Positions 26,595-33,814 of a DNA stretch of 64,000 bases are shown here, in pieces; within the stretch, counting starts at the first letter, position 1; each line of letters begins with the position of its first letter. The DNA is taken from assembly GCA_029960065.1 (NCBI GenBank), contig JASCOF010000004.1, positions 248,001 through 312,000 on the forward strand. The letters run 5' to 3'. This DNA comes from Flavobacteriaceae bacterium PS02336. Its GTDB lineage: Bacteria; Bacteroidota; Bacteroidia; Flavobacteriales; Flavobacteriaceae. The notes under the pieces were generated by a model. The model was not told the DNA's origin, searched no databases, and saw only the letters and a list, made by a program, of their open reading frames with translations. The position numbers were made by a program, and so were the translations under genes.

Positions 26595-27362
26595 CTATTT
26601 GCTGTTTTTCTTTATAATCTCTTGAGCTAAATGAATATAGTTTACAGCACCTTTACTGGTTGCATCATAATTAATGATACTTTCACCAAAACTTGGAGCC
26701 TCACTTAATTTTACATTTCGCTGAATTACAGTGTCAAAAACCATGTCGTTAAAGTGTTTTTGAACTTCTTCAACAACCTGATTAGATAAACGCAATCTTG
26801 AATCGTACATAGTTAATAGTAAACCTTCGATATCAAGATCAGGATTGTGTATTTTTTGAATACTCTTAATAGTGTTCAATAATTTTCCTAATCCTTCAAG
26901 TGCAAAATACTCGCATTGAATAGGAATAACTACAGAATCTGCTGCTGTTAAGGCATTCAGGGTTAACAAACCTAGAGATGGTGCACAGTCAATAATGATA
27001 AAATCATATTCTTGTTTTGCTTCTTCTAATGCTTTTTTAAGCATATACTCGCGGTTTTCTTTGTCAACCAATTCAATTTCGATCGCAACAAGGTCAATGT
27101 GAGCAGGGATCACATCTACGTTTGGAGCTGTACATTTTAAAATGGCTTCTTTTGGTGTTACAGTATGTTCAAGAATTTGATAAGTTCCTGTCTCAACTGT
27201 TTCAACATCAATACCAAGGCCAGATGTAGCATTGGCTTGAGGATCAGCATCGATCAATAATACTTTTTTTTCTAGAACACCTAATGCGGCTGCAAGATTA
27301 ACTGATGTAGTAGTCTTTCCAACGCCTCCTTTTTGATTAGCAATAGCAATGATTTTGCCCAT
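26595..27362 (-). CDS. parA: Chromosome partitioning ATPase ParA (Soj)
   Basis: 255-residue deviant-Walker ATPase paired with ParB. Walker A KGGVGKTT is at residues 10-17, the switch DADPQANATSGLG is near 39, and the Walker B strand IIIDCAPSLG is near 121. No N-terminal helix-turn-helix extension is present, so it is the chromosomal rather than the large plasmid type. The pair leads the run parA-parB-DUF5683-dapB-lepB-WbqC. Upstream, 208 bases separate it from the RlpA gene, with an imperfect GTGAAAC/GTTTCA inverted repeat at about 27433-27461. Confidence 0.97.
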   Translation of the reverse strand: MGKIIAIANQKGGVGKTTTSVNLAAALGVLEKKVLLIDADPQANATSGLGIDVETVETGTYQILEHTVTPKEAILKCTAPNVDVIPAHIDLVAIEIELVDKENREYMLKKALEEAKQEYDFIIIDCAPSLGLLTLNALTAADSVVIPIQCEYFALEGLGKLLNTIKSIQKIHNPDLDIEGLLLTMYDSRLRLSNQVVEEVQKHFNDMVFDTVIQRNVKLSEAPSFGESIINYDATSKGAVNYIHLAQEIIKKNSK

Positions 27363-27570
27363 TTATTTTCTGAATTTTGAACCGTAAAAATACAATTATT
27401 TATGGTTTTTGAAAATCTATTTTGTTAACATTTGTGAAACTTCGCATAAACGTGGTTTCATGGGTGCTCGGCAGAAAATAATTTTAGTTATCAATAAAAA
27501 TATCAGGAAAATTCCGAACGCATTTTGAGAGTAAAAGTCAAAAAATCAAATTAAGTCTGAAAAAAATGTC

Positions 27571-27972
27571 TTATTTTAAAATTTCGATAGTAACATATAC
27601 TAAGCCGCTTTTTTTGTTTGAGGCAATTTCCATAAATGCCTTTTTGCTTAGATCAATTTCTCTACCTTTAATAAATGGCCCTCTGTCTGTAATTTCTACA
27701 ATTACAAATTTCTTATTTATTTCATTTGTTACTTTTACGATTGTGCCAAAGGGAAAATTTTTATGGGCAGCAGTTAAATCGTTGTTGTTAAATTTTCTTC
27801 CGCTTGCCGTTTTTCTTCCGTTAAATTTATCATGATAATAAGAGGCATGAGCATCTTTCTTGTATAATTTGTATTCTTTAGTTGTAATATCGCTATCTGC
27901 CGAGGCAGAATTTTCTTGTGCAACAATTGATGCGGAGATAGCTAAAACAATGGTTGAGATGGTCTTTTTCAT
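27571..27972 (-). CDS. RlpA-like septal ring lytic transglycosylase/DPBB protein
   Basis: 133 residues with a signal peptide (to about 20) and a double-psi beta-barrel domain. It contains HASYYHDKFNGRKTASGRKFNNNDLTAAHKNFPFG and FVIVEITDRGPFIKGREIDLSKKAFMEIA, the two conserved RlpA blocks including the catalytic-type Asp in TDRGPF. No SPOR domain is present. Similar proteins bind or cleave denuded peptidoglycan. No lipobox is seen, so it is probably periplasmic. It lies next to parA but on a separate transcript. Confidence 0.88.
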   Translation of the reverse strand: MKKTISTIVLAISASIVAQENSASADSDITTKEYKLYKKDAHASYYHDKFNGRKTASGRKFNNNDLTAAHKNFPFGTIVKVTNEINKKFVIVEITDRGPFIKGREIDLSKKAFMEIASNKKSGLVYVTIEILK

Positions 27973-28185
27973 TTTGTGATTTTGTAAAACGGCAAAAAGA
28001 CTCTATTTAAAAAGAATGAACTGTTACTAGAAGCTTTATTTATGCTATAAAAAGGCAAAATGTCGGCTTTGTATAGTTTTTGATAAGAAAATTGAAGTCA
28101 GAAACGGACTTTCAGGTTAAAGATTATTGGTATTTTGGACTCCTTTAAAACTACTAAACTATCAAACCACAAAAGGAACATTCTT

Positions 28186-30354
28186 ATGAGTAAAAAAGTG
28201 ATTTCAATATTTACAGCATTTGTTTTTATGCTGATTTTATGCAGTTTCGTTTCGCCTTGTTTCACCGATAAAAAAATAGAAGAGGAAAAAATAGAACGCA
28301 AAATTGTTTATAATAAAAAGAAACGCAGTATAACTTTATCATGGTCGTCATTTGGTTCTTCGGGAAATTATGTTATTACAAGAGGAGGAAGTCGTCTAGC
28401 ATCAGAATTTGTGCAAGTTGGATCAACCTCTGAGCTTACATTTACTGACGGAAAGCCTAATAAAAATAAATTCGAAAACTATTATAAAATTACACGCGGT
28501 TCTGTAACTATTATGATTTCGCTGGAAAATCAAATTTTTGGAGACAATGTCTATTTCTACGATAGAAAATACGAAAAAGCAGAAACTGCAAGAAATGAAA
28601 TTAATTCACATTTTGTAAATATTGGTCTTGGTGGAGCAAATGGTGAATGGACCACAAAACGCCAGGCGTATTATTTTAAAGCAAATATTAACGGGCAAAC
28701 TTATGATTCTGGCGGTTCTGGTTCAGCTTCTTCGGCGGAAGCCAACGCTGTCGAACTAGGGTTTTACTCTCATATTGGAGGTTTAGGTAAAGTACCCTCA
28801 GATGTTAAATTAGGTGCTGTGTTTACCAGGCCTCATCTTTCTGGAGGCGCAAATGCTACTTGTACTTTTTGGCGTTCTATAGAAAATGTTACAGTAATGC
28901 GTGATTTTGCCTGGACAGTTTCACAGTCAACCAGCGCGAGAAGAATGCTTTTGGAAAGTACTTCAAAATATATTTCGGATATTGGAGATACTAATTTTTG
29001 GGGCAGCGGTGGTTTTATTGCTGATACACATTATACCGCAGTAAGGCCAAATTGGGGCGGACAGCAGCAATGGTATACAAGAAATGCTGTTTTTCCGTCA
29101 GGTTCTGAAGCGATGGGCGGTTCGTATAATATGGTTTGGCAGGGCTGTGTAAATTCTCCGAACGCAGATGACGTAAACTCTTCAATTGCGACCACGCCTA
29201 TTATCAAAGAAAAACCTTTTCTTTTTATAGGCGATGATGGGGAATACAAAATTTTTGTTCCAGCATGGCAGAAAGATAGAACAGGAGTTTCTTGGTCATC
29301 AAAAGATATGGGAAAAGGACAGATTCAAGATTTGCTCGCTAAGTGGTTTGTAGCCAAAGAAGGCGATACAGATGTAGAAATTAATGCAGCTTTAAAAGCA
29401 GGTAAAAATATATTTTTTACTCCTGGACATTATGCATTGAATGCTCCTATTCAAGTGAATAGAAAAGATGCGATACTGCTTGGGGCAGGTATAGCTTCAG
29501 TGACTTTGGAACCTACTGAGAAAAATATCTGGGGATGTATCTTTGCTGATGATAAGGACGGAATTATTATTGCGGGTCTTCTCATGGATTCATTCAATAG
29601 TACGACTTATCAGGTTAGGATTGGTAATGAGGATTCTAATGCTAATCATGCTGAAAATCCTATTCTGCTTTCAGATATAACTTGTCGAGTTGGCGGCGTT
29701 CAGGCTAAAAATATTCAGATACAAGTTTCGATGCAATTAAATAGTAGTAATGTGGTCGGCGATCACTTTTGGCTTTGGCGTGCAGATCACGGTTCGCAAA
29801 AAGGCGGAGATTTACGATGGATAAGAGATAGATGTAAAAACGGACTTATAGTTAAAGGAAGTGATGTTACGCTTTACGGATTATTCACAGAGCATTATCA
29901 AGAATATGAAGTTTTATGGCTTGGAGAGCGCGGCAGAACTTTTTTCTTTCAAAATGAACCGCCATACGACGCACCAAATCAAGCCAGCTGGAGCAGTCAA
30001 GGAGGAAGAGTCGATGGCTATGCAGCATTTAAAGTAGCCAATACTGTAAAAGAACATCAAAGTATCGGAATGGGGTCTTACGCTGTTTTTACAGGAACAG
30101 ATGGGAAAGTGAATAAGAAAAATGGTTTTGAAGTGCCTAATAGTCCGAATGTAAAACTAGAAAAAATGTGTATTACCCGTTTTGCTGGTTCAGGGAATAT
30201 TCAAAATGTAATAAATAGTACAGGAGGAAGTACAGCAACTGGTGCAAAACGTGTGGCCTTGTATAATAATAGTGAAGGTATACAGCCTTATGATGAGGAA
30301 TTTGTTTTGCCAAATAATGAATCTTATCCTTCTTATATAAGTATGGAAAAATAG
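28186..30354 (+). CDS. Large secreted beta-helix (coagulation factor 5/8-like annotation) protein
   Basis: 722 residues from the ATG at 28186, chosen over an in-frame ATG at 28135 because an AAAGGA ribosome-binding site lies 9 bases upstream and a signal peptide begins there. The early part contains a fibronectin-type-III-like stretch (residues ~30-100). From about 380 the sequence shows repeated beta-helix turns: LLAKWFVAKEGDTDVEINAALKAGKNIFFTPGHYALNAPIQVNRKDAILLGAGIASVTL. Such right-handed helices occur in pectate-lyase-like and GH55-like enzymes, but I see no clear catalytic motif. It is probably a surface or secreted polysaccharide-active protein. The neighbours give no substrate. Confidence 0.7.
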   Translation: MSKKVISIFTAFVFMLILCSFVSPCFTDKKIEEEKIERKIVYNKKKRSITLSWSSFGSSGNYVITRGGSRLASEFVQVGSTSELTFTDGKPNKNKFENYYKITRGSVTIMISLENQIFGDNVYFYDRKYEKAETARNEINSHFVNIGLGGANGEWTTKRQAYYFKANINGQTYDSGGSGSASSAEANAVELGFYSHIGGLGKVPSDVKLGAVFTRPHLSGGANATCTFWRSIENVTVMRDFAWTVSQSTSARRMLLESTSKYISDIGDTNFWGSGGFIADTHYTAVRPNWGGQQQWYTRNAVFPSGSEAMGGSYNMVWQGCVNSPNADDVNSSIATTPIIKEKPFLFIGDDGEYKIFVPAWQKDRTGVSWSSKDMGKGQIQDLLAKWFVAKEGDTDVEINAALKAGKNIFFTPGHYALNAPIQVNRKDAILLGAGIASVTLEPTEKNIWGCIFADDKDGIIIAGLLMDSFNSTTYQVRIGNEDSNANHAENPILLSDITCRVGGVQAKNIQIQVSMQLNSSNVVGDHFWLWRADHGSQKGGDLRWIRDRCKNGLIVKGSDVTLYGLFTEHYQEYEVLWLGERGRTFFFQNEPPYDAPNQASWSSQGGRVDGYAAFKVANTVKEHQSIGMGSYAVFTGTDGKVNKKNGFEVPNSPNVKLEKMCITRFAGSGNIQNVINSTGGSTATGAKRVALYNNSEGIQPYDEEFVLPNNESYPSYISMEK

Positions 30355-30368
30355 TAAGAACGATTTTT

Positions 30369-30481
30369 TTCGTCACGAATTCACGAATTATTTTTTCAAA
30401 TCTTCGCGATTATTTATTCGAATTAATTCGAATAATATTAGATAAAGTATTTAAAAAGAAAATTCGTGAATTCGTGGCGAA
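30369..30481. repeat. Intergenic palindrome, GCCACGAATT family (long form)
   Basis: Outer 21-bp arms (30369-30389 and 30461-30481) are complementary with one mismatch; they read TTCGTCACGAATTCACGAAT and its partner. The loop contains a second short palindrome (ATTCGAATTAATTCGAAT). Confidence 0.85.
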
Positions 30482-30561
30482 TACTATTTATTTCGTTTCT
30501 AGTACGTTTAGGAAATAGCTAACAAAGGCTCAAAGTTTTTTATTTGAGTTTAAAGAAAAAA

Positions 30562-30591
30562 AAAAGTCTTTTCAATTTTGAAAAGACTTTT
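30562..30591 (-). terminator. Terminator linked to the decayed tRNA-Pro fragment
   Basis: AAAAGTCTTTTCA (30562-30574) pairs perfectly with TGAAAAGACTTTT (30579-30591). It is a near copy of the terminator after the intact tRNA-Pro gene at 30697-30729. Confidence 0.7.
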
Positions 30592-30650
30592 GTCGGGGGT
30601 GGCAGTCCCGAAAGCTTTCGGGAGAACCTGTGGTCTTCCCGATGTCGCTC
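30592..30650 (-). pseudogene. Decayed tRNA-Pro 3' fragment with palindrome insertion
   Basis: Read on the minus strand, the fragment keeps the anticodon 3' strand, variable arm, T stem and the acceptor end of the neighbouring tRNA-Pro (CACCCCCGA). The T loop region is replaced by the 18-bp perfect palindrome TCCCGAAAGCTTTCGGGA (30606-30623). A second short palindrome, TCGCGAGCGA, lies where the anticodon stem should be. The match is by alignment with the intact gene. Confidence 0.6.
30606..30623. repeat. 18-bp perfect palindrome inside the tRNA fragment
   Basis: TCCCGAAAGCTTTCGGGA is exactly self-complementary. A relative differing at two bases, TCCCGATAGCTATCGGGA, occurs at 62886-62903. Confidence 0.8.
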
Positions 30651-30696
30651 GCGACGCGATAATCGTTCGATTGTATAGGTTGGATTTAATGCAAAA

Positions 30697-30729
30697 AAAA
30701 AGCCTTTCCAAGTAAATGAAAAGACTTTT
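30697..30729 (-). terminator. Terminator of the tRNA-Pro gene
   Basis: The transcript after the acceptor end forms a hairpin (AAAAGTCTTTTCA with TGGAAAGGCTTTT, one G-T pair) followed by a T run. Confidence 0.8.
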
Positions 30730-30730
30730 G

Positions 30731-30805
30731 TCGGGGTGGCAGGATTCGAACCTGCGGCCTCCTGCTCCCAAAGCAGGCGCGATAACCGGGCTACGCTACA
30801 CCCCG
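30731..30805 (-). tRNA. tRNA-Pro (anticodon TGG)
   Basis: On the minus strand the 75-base gene folds as a standard cloverleaf. The acceptor stem CGGGGTG pairs with CACCCCG, with discriminator A. The D arm is GCG-TAGCCCGGTTAT-CGC, the anticodon stem CCTGC/GCAGG, and the loop TTTGGGA gives anticodon TGG. The T arm contains GGTTCGAATCC. The CCA end is not encoded. A terminator follows directly. Confidence 0.95.
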
Positions 30806-30828
30806 TAGCATTTGCTTATTGATCGTTA

Positions 30829-30884
30829 CTGTGGTCTTCCCGACTTAGAGCGGGACACGATAACTAGGCTACGCTACACCTCGA
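30829..30884 (-). pseudogene. Decayed tRNA-Pro 5' fragment
   Basis: On the minus strand the first part (TCGAGGTGTAGCGTAGCC...) copies the acceptor 5' strand and D arm of tRNA-Pro, continuing through an anticodon arm TCCCG-CTCTAAGT-CGGGA. No T arm or 3' acceptor follows. It shares CTGTGGTCTTCCCGA (plus strand) with the fragment at 30592-30650 but not with the intact gene, so both pieces come from one diverged tRNA copy. The anticodon position reads CTA if the loop is counted normally. Confidence 0.6.
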
Positions 30885-31028
30885 AGATGTATTTGTAATA
30901 CTGCCCGAAAGCGGATGCAAAGATATAAATTAATTTCATTTACAAAAGGAAAAAATGAAAATAAATAAAACTTATTTGAACATAGTTATTTAGGATTTAT
31001 TTTAGACTTAATTTTTTATAATAAAGTT

Positions 31029-31036
31029 TACATTTG
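31029..31036 (+). promoter_or_regulatory. Predicted -7 element of trxB
   Basis: TACATTTG matches TAnnTTTG and overlaps the alternative TTG start at 31034, which therefore cannot be translated. The predicted transcript begins near 31043. Confidence 0.55.
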
Positions 31037-31060
31037 CAACTCAAAAAAACTATAGATACT

Positions 31061-32008
31061 ATGTCAAATACAATTGAAAAAATTAAATGCCTTATTATAG
31101 GTTCTGGTCCTGCAGGCTATACTGCAGCGATTTATGCAGCTAGAGCAAATATGAATCCAGTATTATATCAAGGAATGCAGCCTGGTGGCCAATTGACTAC
31201 CACTAATGAGGTTGAAAACTTTCCAGGGTATGTTGATGGAGTTACAGGACCAGAAATGATGATTCAATTACAAGAACAGGCAAAACGTTTTGGAGCTGAT
31301 ATTCGTGATGGATGGGCTACAAAAGTTGATTTTTCTGGAGATATTCATAAAGTTTGGATTAACGATTCTATCGAATTACACTGTGAAACTGTTATTATTT
31401 CTACAGGTGCTTCGGCTAAATATTTAGGATTGCCATCAGAACAACATTATTTAAATATGGGTGGAGGAGTTTCTGCTTGTGCGGTTTGTGATGGTTTCTT
31501 CTACAGAAATCAAGATGTTGTAATTGTTGGAGCAGGAGATTCTGCTTGTGAAGAAGCACATTACTTATCTAAACTTTGTAAAAAAGTAACCATGTTAGTA
31601 AGAAGCGAGAAATTTAGAGCTTCTAAAATTATGGAAGAGCGTGTGCGTAAAACAGAAAATATTGAGATCTTAATGAATCATGATACTGTTGAAGTTTTAG
31701 GAGATAATAATGTGGTGCACGCTATTAAAGCTTTAAACAAAACAACTGGAGAAACAATCGAAATTCCTGCTACAGGTTTCTTCGTAGCAATTGGACATAA
31801 ACCAAATACAGATATCTTCAAAGATTACATTACTCTTGATGAAACAGGTTATATCGTAAATACTCCTGGAACATCTAGAACAAACGTAGAAGGTGTTTTC
31901 GTAGCGGGCGACGCTGCAGATCAAGTTTATCGTCAGGCAATTACTGCTGCAGGAACAGGATGTATGGCTGCGTTGGATGCTGAAAGATATTTGGCTTCTA
32001 AAGAGTAA
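31061..32008 (+). CDS. trxB: Thioredoxin-disulfide reductase
   Basis: Flavoprotein that reduces thioredoxin with NADPH in the cytoplasm. The start at the ATG 31061 is chosen because an upstream TTG lies inside the promoter. The FAD motif GSGPAGYTAA is near residue 14, the redox pair C140/C143 is in CAVCDGFF, the NADPH motif GAGDSACEEA follows, and the FAD-binding GVFVAGDAAD is near 280. At 315 residues it is typical of the low-Mr bacterial class. A terminator follows. Confidence 0.96.
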   Translation: MSNTIEKIKCLIIGSGPAGYTAAIYAARANMNPVLYQGMQPGGQLTTTNEVENFPGYVDGVTGPEMMIQLQEQAKRFGADIRDGWATKVDFSGDIHKVWINDSIELHCETVIISTGASAKYLGLPSEQHYLNMGGGVSACAVCDGFFYRNQDVVIVGAGDSACEEAHYLSKLCKKVTMLVRSEKFRASKIMEERVRKTENIEILMNHDTVEVLGDNNVVHAIKALNKTTGETIEIPATGFFVAIGHKPNTDIFKDYITLDETGYIVNTPGTSRTNVEGVFVAGDAADQVYRQAITAAGTGCMAALDAERYLASKE

Positions 32009-32016
32009 AATTAGTC

Positions 32017-32157
32017 ACAGTTTTCAGTCGCAGTTTGCAGTCTGGAAATTTAGCATAAAGTAAGAAGTCCCAATCGTAAAATGATTGGGACTTCTTTATT
32101 TTTAAAGTCTAGCTATTTACACTCCAACAAACTGGAAACTGCGACTGAAAACGGTCA
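32017..32157. repeat. Intergenic palindrome, TTTTCAGTCGCAGTTT family
   Basis: The left arm (32020-32035, TTTTCAGTCGCAGTTT) and the right arm (32134-32152, AAACTGCGACTGAAAA) are complementary and enclose a terminator. A compact relative is at 54207-54270. It lies between convergent trxB and a DUF2807 gene. Confidence 0.75.
32064..32100. terminator. Terminator between trxB and the DUF2807 gene
   Basis: A perfect 12-bp inverted repeat (GAAGTCCCAATC at 32064-32075; complement 32083-32094), with T-rich sequence after it. It is the centre of the larger palindrome. Confidence 0.75.
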
Positions 32158-32991
32158 CTATTTAATTTTCTTAAACAACTTAGCTTCTTCAGAAAAACGG
32201 GTCAGCGTAATAGCTGGGTTTCCTAAAAGAGAGATTTCAGCTTTATCTCCAACGGCTAAAGAAAGCGTTGTTTCTGCAAAAACACTTCCTACTGCATAGT
32301 TTTCAGCTGTAACGTTGGCATCTTTTAAAGTGAATTTTGTTCCGGTGAAAACAGAATTATTGTCTAATCTAATAGTAGCTTTTTCTGCAATACCTTCGAT
32401 TGCTGCATTTGCTTTTTGGTACAAATCGCATTTAAATTTTATAGCAGAAACTAATGTTTTAACAGTAGCGTTTTTGCTCAATTGTAAACTTCCGTCTTCT
32501 GCTTTTAAATTTAGTTCGGTTTTAGATTTATCATCTGCGATTAAACTGAATTTTTTTGCATTAACATTCAAATACAATTTAGAAAAGTCAAGACAATTCA
32601 TTGTTATATCATCCAGCTTCAATTCTTGAATAGCATAAACTATTGCTTCATTTTTTGTGATAACCTTATTTAAAGATTTAGTGTATGTAACCTTTACCGC
32701 TAGTTTCTTAAAAATTGTAGATTCTTTGTTGGTATATAATCGAAGTGTTTTTTCTCTTAAATCCATTCCAATGATATCGTGTAGATTATCATCGGCTTCA
32801 ATTTTAATTTCATTTTTTTCTCCTTGTTCCAAATAAACTTCAAGGTTATCATCAACTTCGATGGCATCAAAACTGCCAACTTCTTTTATTGAAGTAGTTA
32901 CAACCTTAGAACCTTTTATTTTTTCTCTTTTTTGAGCGAAGGTTAATGTTGTGACAAATAATAATAGGAGCAGCGCTGTACTTTTTTTCAT
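32158..32991 (-). CDS. Exported DUF2807 (head GIN domain) protein
   Basis: 277 residues from the ATG at 32989-32991, chosen because the longer frame starts with 13 residues that lack a signal sequence. The signal peptide ends near residue 20 (LTFAQ). The rest shows the repeated short beta strands of a DUF2807 beta-helix, with FDAIEVDDNLEVYLEQGEKNEIKIEADDNL as its first block. No lipobox is seen, so it is likely periplasmic. The adjacent DUF2807 lipoprotein at 33076 belongs to the PspC cluster, and this gene may be an extra member. Confidence 0.8.
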   Translation of the reverse strand: MKKSTALLLLLFVTTLTFAQKREKIKGSKVVTTSIKEVGSFDAIEVDDNLEVYLEQGEKNEIKIEADDNLHDIIGMDLREKTLRLYTNKESTIFKKLAVKVTYTKSLNKVITKNEAIVYAIQELKLDDITMNCLDFSKLYLNVNAKKFSLIADDKSKTELNLKAEDGSLQLSKNATVKTLVSAIKFKCDLYQKANAAIEGIAEKATIRLDNNSVFTGTKFTLKDANVTAENYAVGSVFAETTLSLAVGDKAEISLLGNPAITLTRFSEEAKLFKKIK

Positions 32992-33011
32992 TAATTCTAG
33001 ATTTGATTTTG

Positions 33012-33019
33012 ACAAATAT
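33012..33019 (-). promoter_or_regulatory. Predicted -7 element of the exported DUF2807 gene
   Basis: On the minus strand TATATTTG matches TAnnTTTG, 20 bases upstream of the chosen ATG. It supports the shorter start. Confidence 0.45.
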
Positions 33020-33023
33020 AAAA

Positions 33024-33050
33024 AAATCATCCACTTTTGATGAATGATTT
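33024..33050 (-). terminator. Weak terminator after the DUF2807 lipoprotein gene
   Basis: AAATCATTCA and TGGATGATTT form a stem with one mismatch-like pair, followed on the minus strand by T-rich sequence. It is less symmetric than other terminators here. Confidence 0.45.
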
Positions 33051-33075
33051 CTTTTATATTTAACAGTTATCGTTT

Positions 33076-33810
33076 TTAACTTTTGCTAATATTTCCGCCT
33101 GAGCTTGCAGATTTTTCAACTGTTTTTGGAGAACCACTGTAGTTGATATTTCCACCGCTTGATGCTTCGGCTTTAAGATTCACAATAGCATGTAAGGAGA
33201 CTGTTCCACCACTTGAAGCTTCTGCGTGAACATCATTTGCCATTAATTTCTCTGCTACAATACTTCCTCCGCTTGAAGCAGAAGTGTTAAGATTTAAAGC
33301 TTTACCTTCGATCGTTACAGAACTGCCGCTTCCAGAATCTATAGAAATTTTATCCGACTCAACATTAACCTGCATAGAAGCTGCACTTGAAGTTTCTAAA
33401 ACAATATCTTGTCCTTCAATAGTATTTTTAGATTGAACCGACGATGCGCTAGAAGCCTCGATCTTATCAATAACAGGCATTTTTACCGTTACTTTTTTCA
33501 TTGTAATATTGCGGAAAGAATTGTATTTGCAGCTAATTACCAAAGTTCCGTTTTCTACCTTAGTTTCAATTTCCTTTTGAAGATTATCATCTGCCTCCAC
33601 TACAATTTCAGTAACATCAGATTGTTCGATAACTAAATCAATGGCATTACTTACAGAAACGTTTTTAAAATCTCCTTGAACAACTCTTTTTTCTGTTGTA
33701 ACATTTCCGCTGCCTTCAATTGCATTCATGTTAAAATTACATGAAGCGAACAATAATGCTGTTATGGTGGCTATAACAAACTTTGTAATATGAATGATTA
33801 TTTTTATCAT
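33076..33810 (-). CDS. DUF2807 lipoprotein (PspC cluster)
   Basis: 244 residues with a lipobox (LLFASC) ending the signal at about residue 24. DUF2807-type beta-helix repeats follow, including NVSVSNAIDLVIEQSDVTEIVVEADDNLQKEI. The C-terminal half repeats short SSGG turns (ASSGGSI, ASSGGTV, ASSGGNI, ASSGGNIS), a regular beta-helix spine. It starts 4 bases after the PspC gene ends, so it is the third gene of the PadR-PspC-DUF2807 transcript. The products are probably envelope proteins responding to stress (inference). Confidence 0.85.
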   Translation of the reverse strand: MIKIIIHITKFVIATITALLFASCNFNMNAIEGSGNVTTEKRVVQGDFKNVSVSNAIDLVIEQSDVTEIVVEADDNLQKEIETKVENGTLVISCKYNSFRNITMKKVTVKMPVIDKIEASSASSVQSKNTIEGQDIVLETSSAASMQVNVESDKISIDSGSGSSVTIEGKALNLNTSASSGGSIVAEKLMANDVHAEASSGGTVSLHAIVNLKAEASSGGNINYSGSPKTVEKSASSGGNISKS

Positions 33811-33814
33811 GGCT

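Noticed and set aside
27433..27461. Possible parS site near parA
   Set aside because: Only an imperfect GTGAAAC/GTTTCA inverted repeat with a wide spacer is seen, unlike the TGTTTCACGTGAAACA consensus.
30550..30771. Open frame across the tRNA fragments and tRNA-Pro 3' part
   Set aside because: It runs through tRNA-derived sequence and two terminators; the GGRRFESCHPDKS-like start is the typical false reading of a tRNA.
31034..31060. Nine-residue N-terminal extension of TrxB
   Set aside because: The TTG start lies inside the predicted -7 promoter element, so it would not be transcribed.
33000..33030. Longer start of the exported DUF2807 protein
   Set aside because: Thirteen extra residues would precede the signal peptide, and the -7 element at 33012-33019 lies inside the extension.
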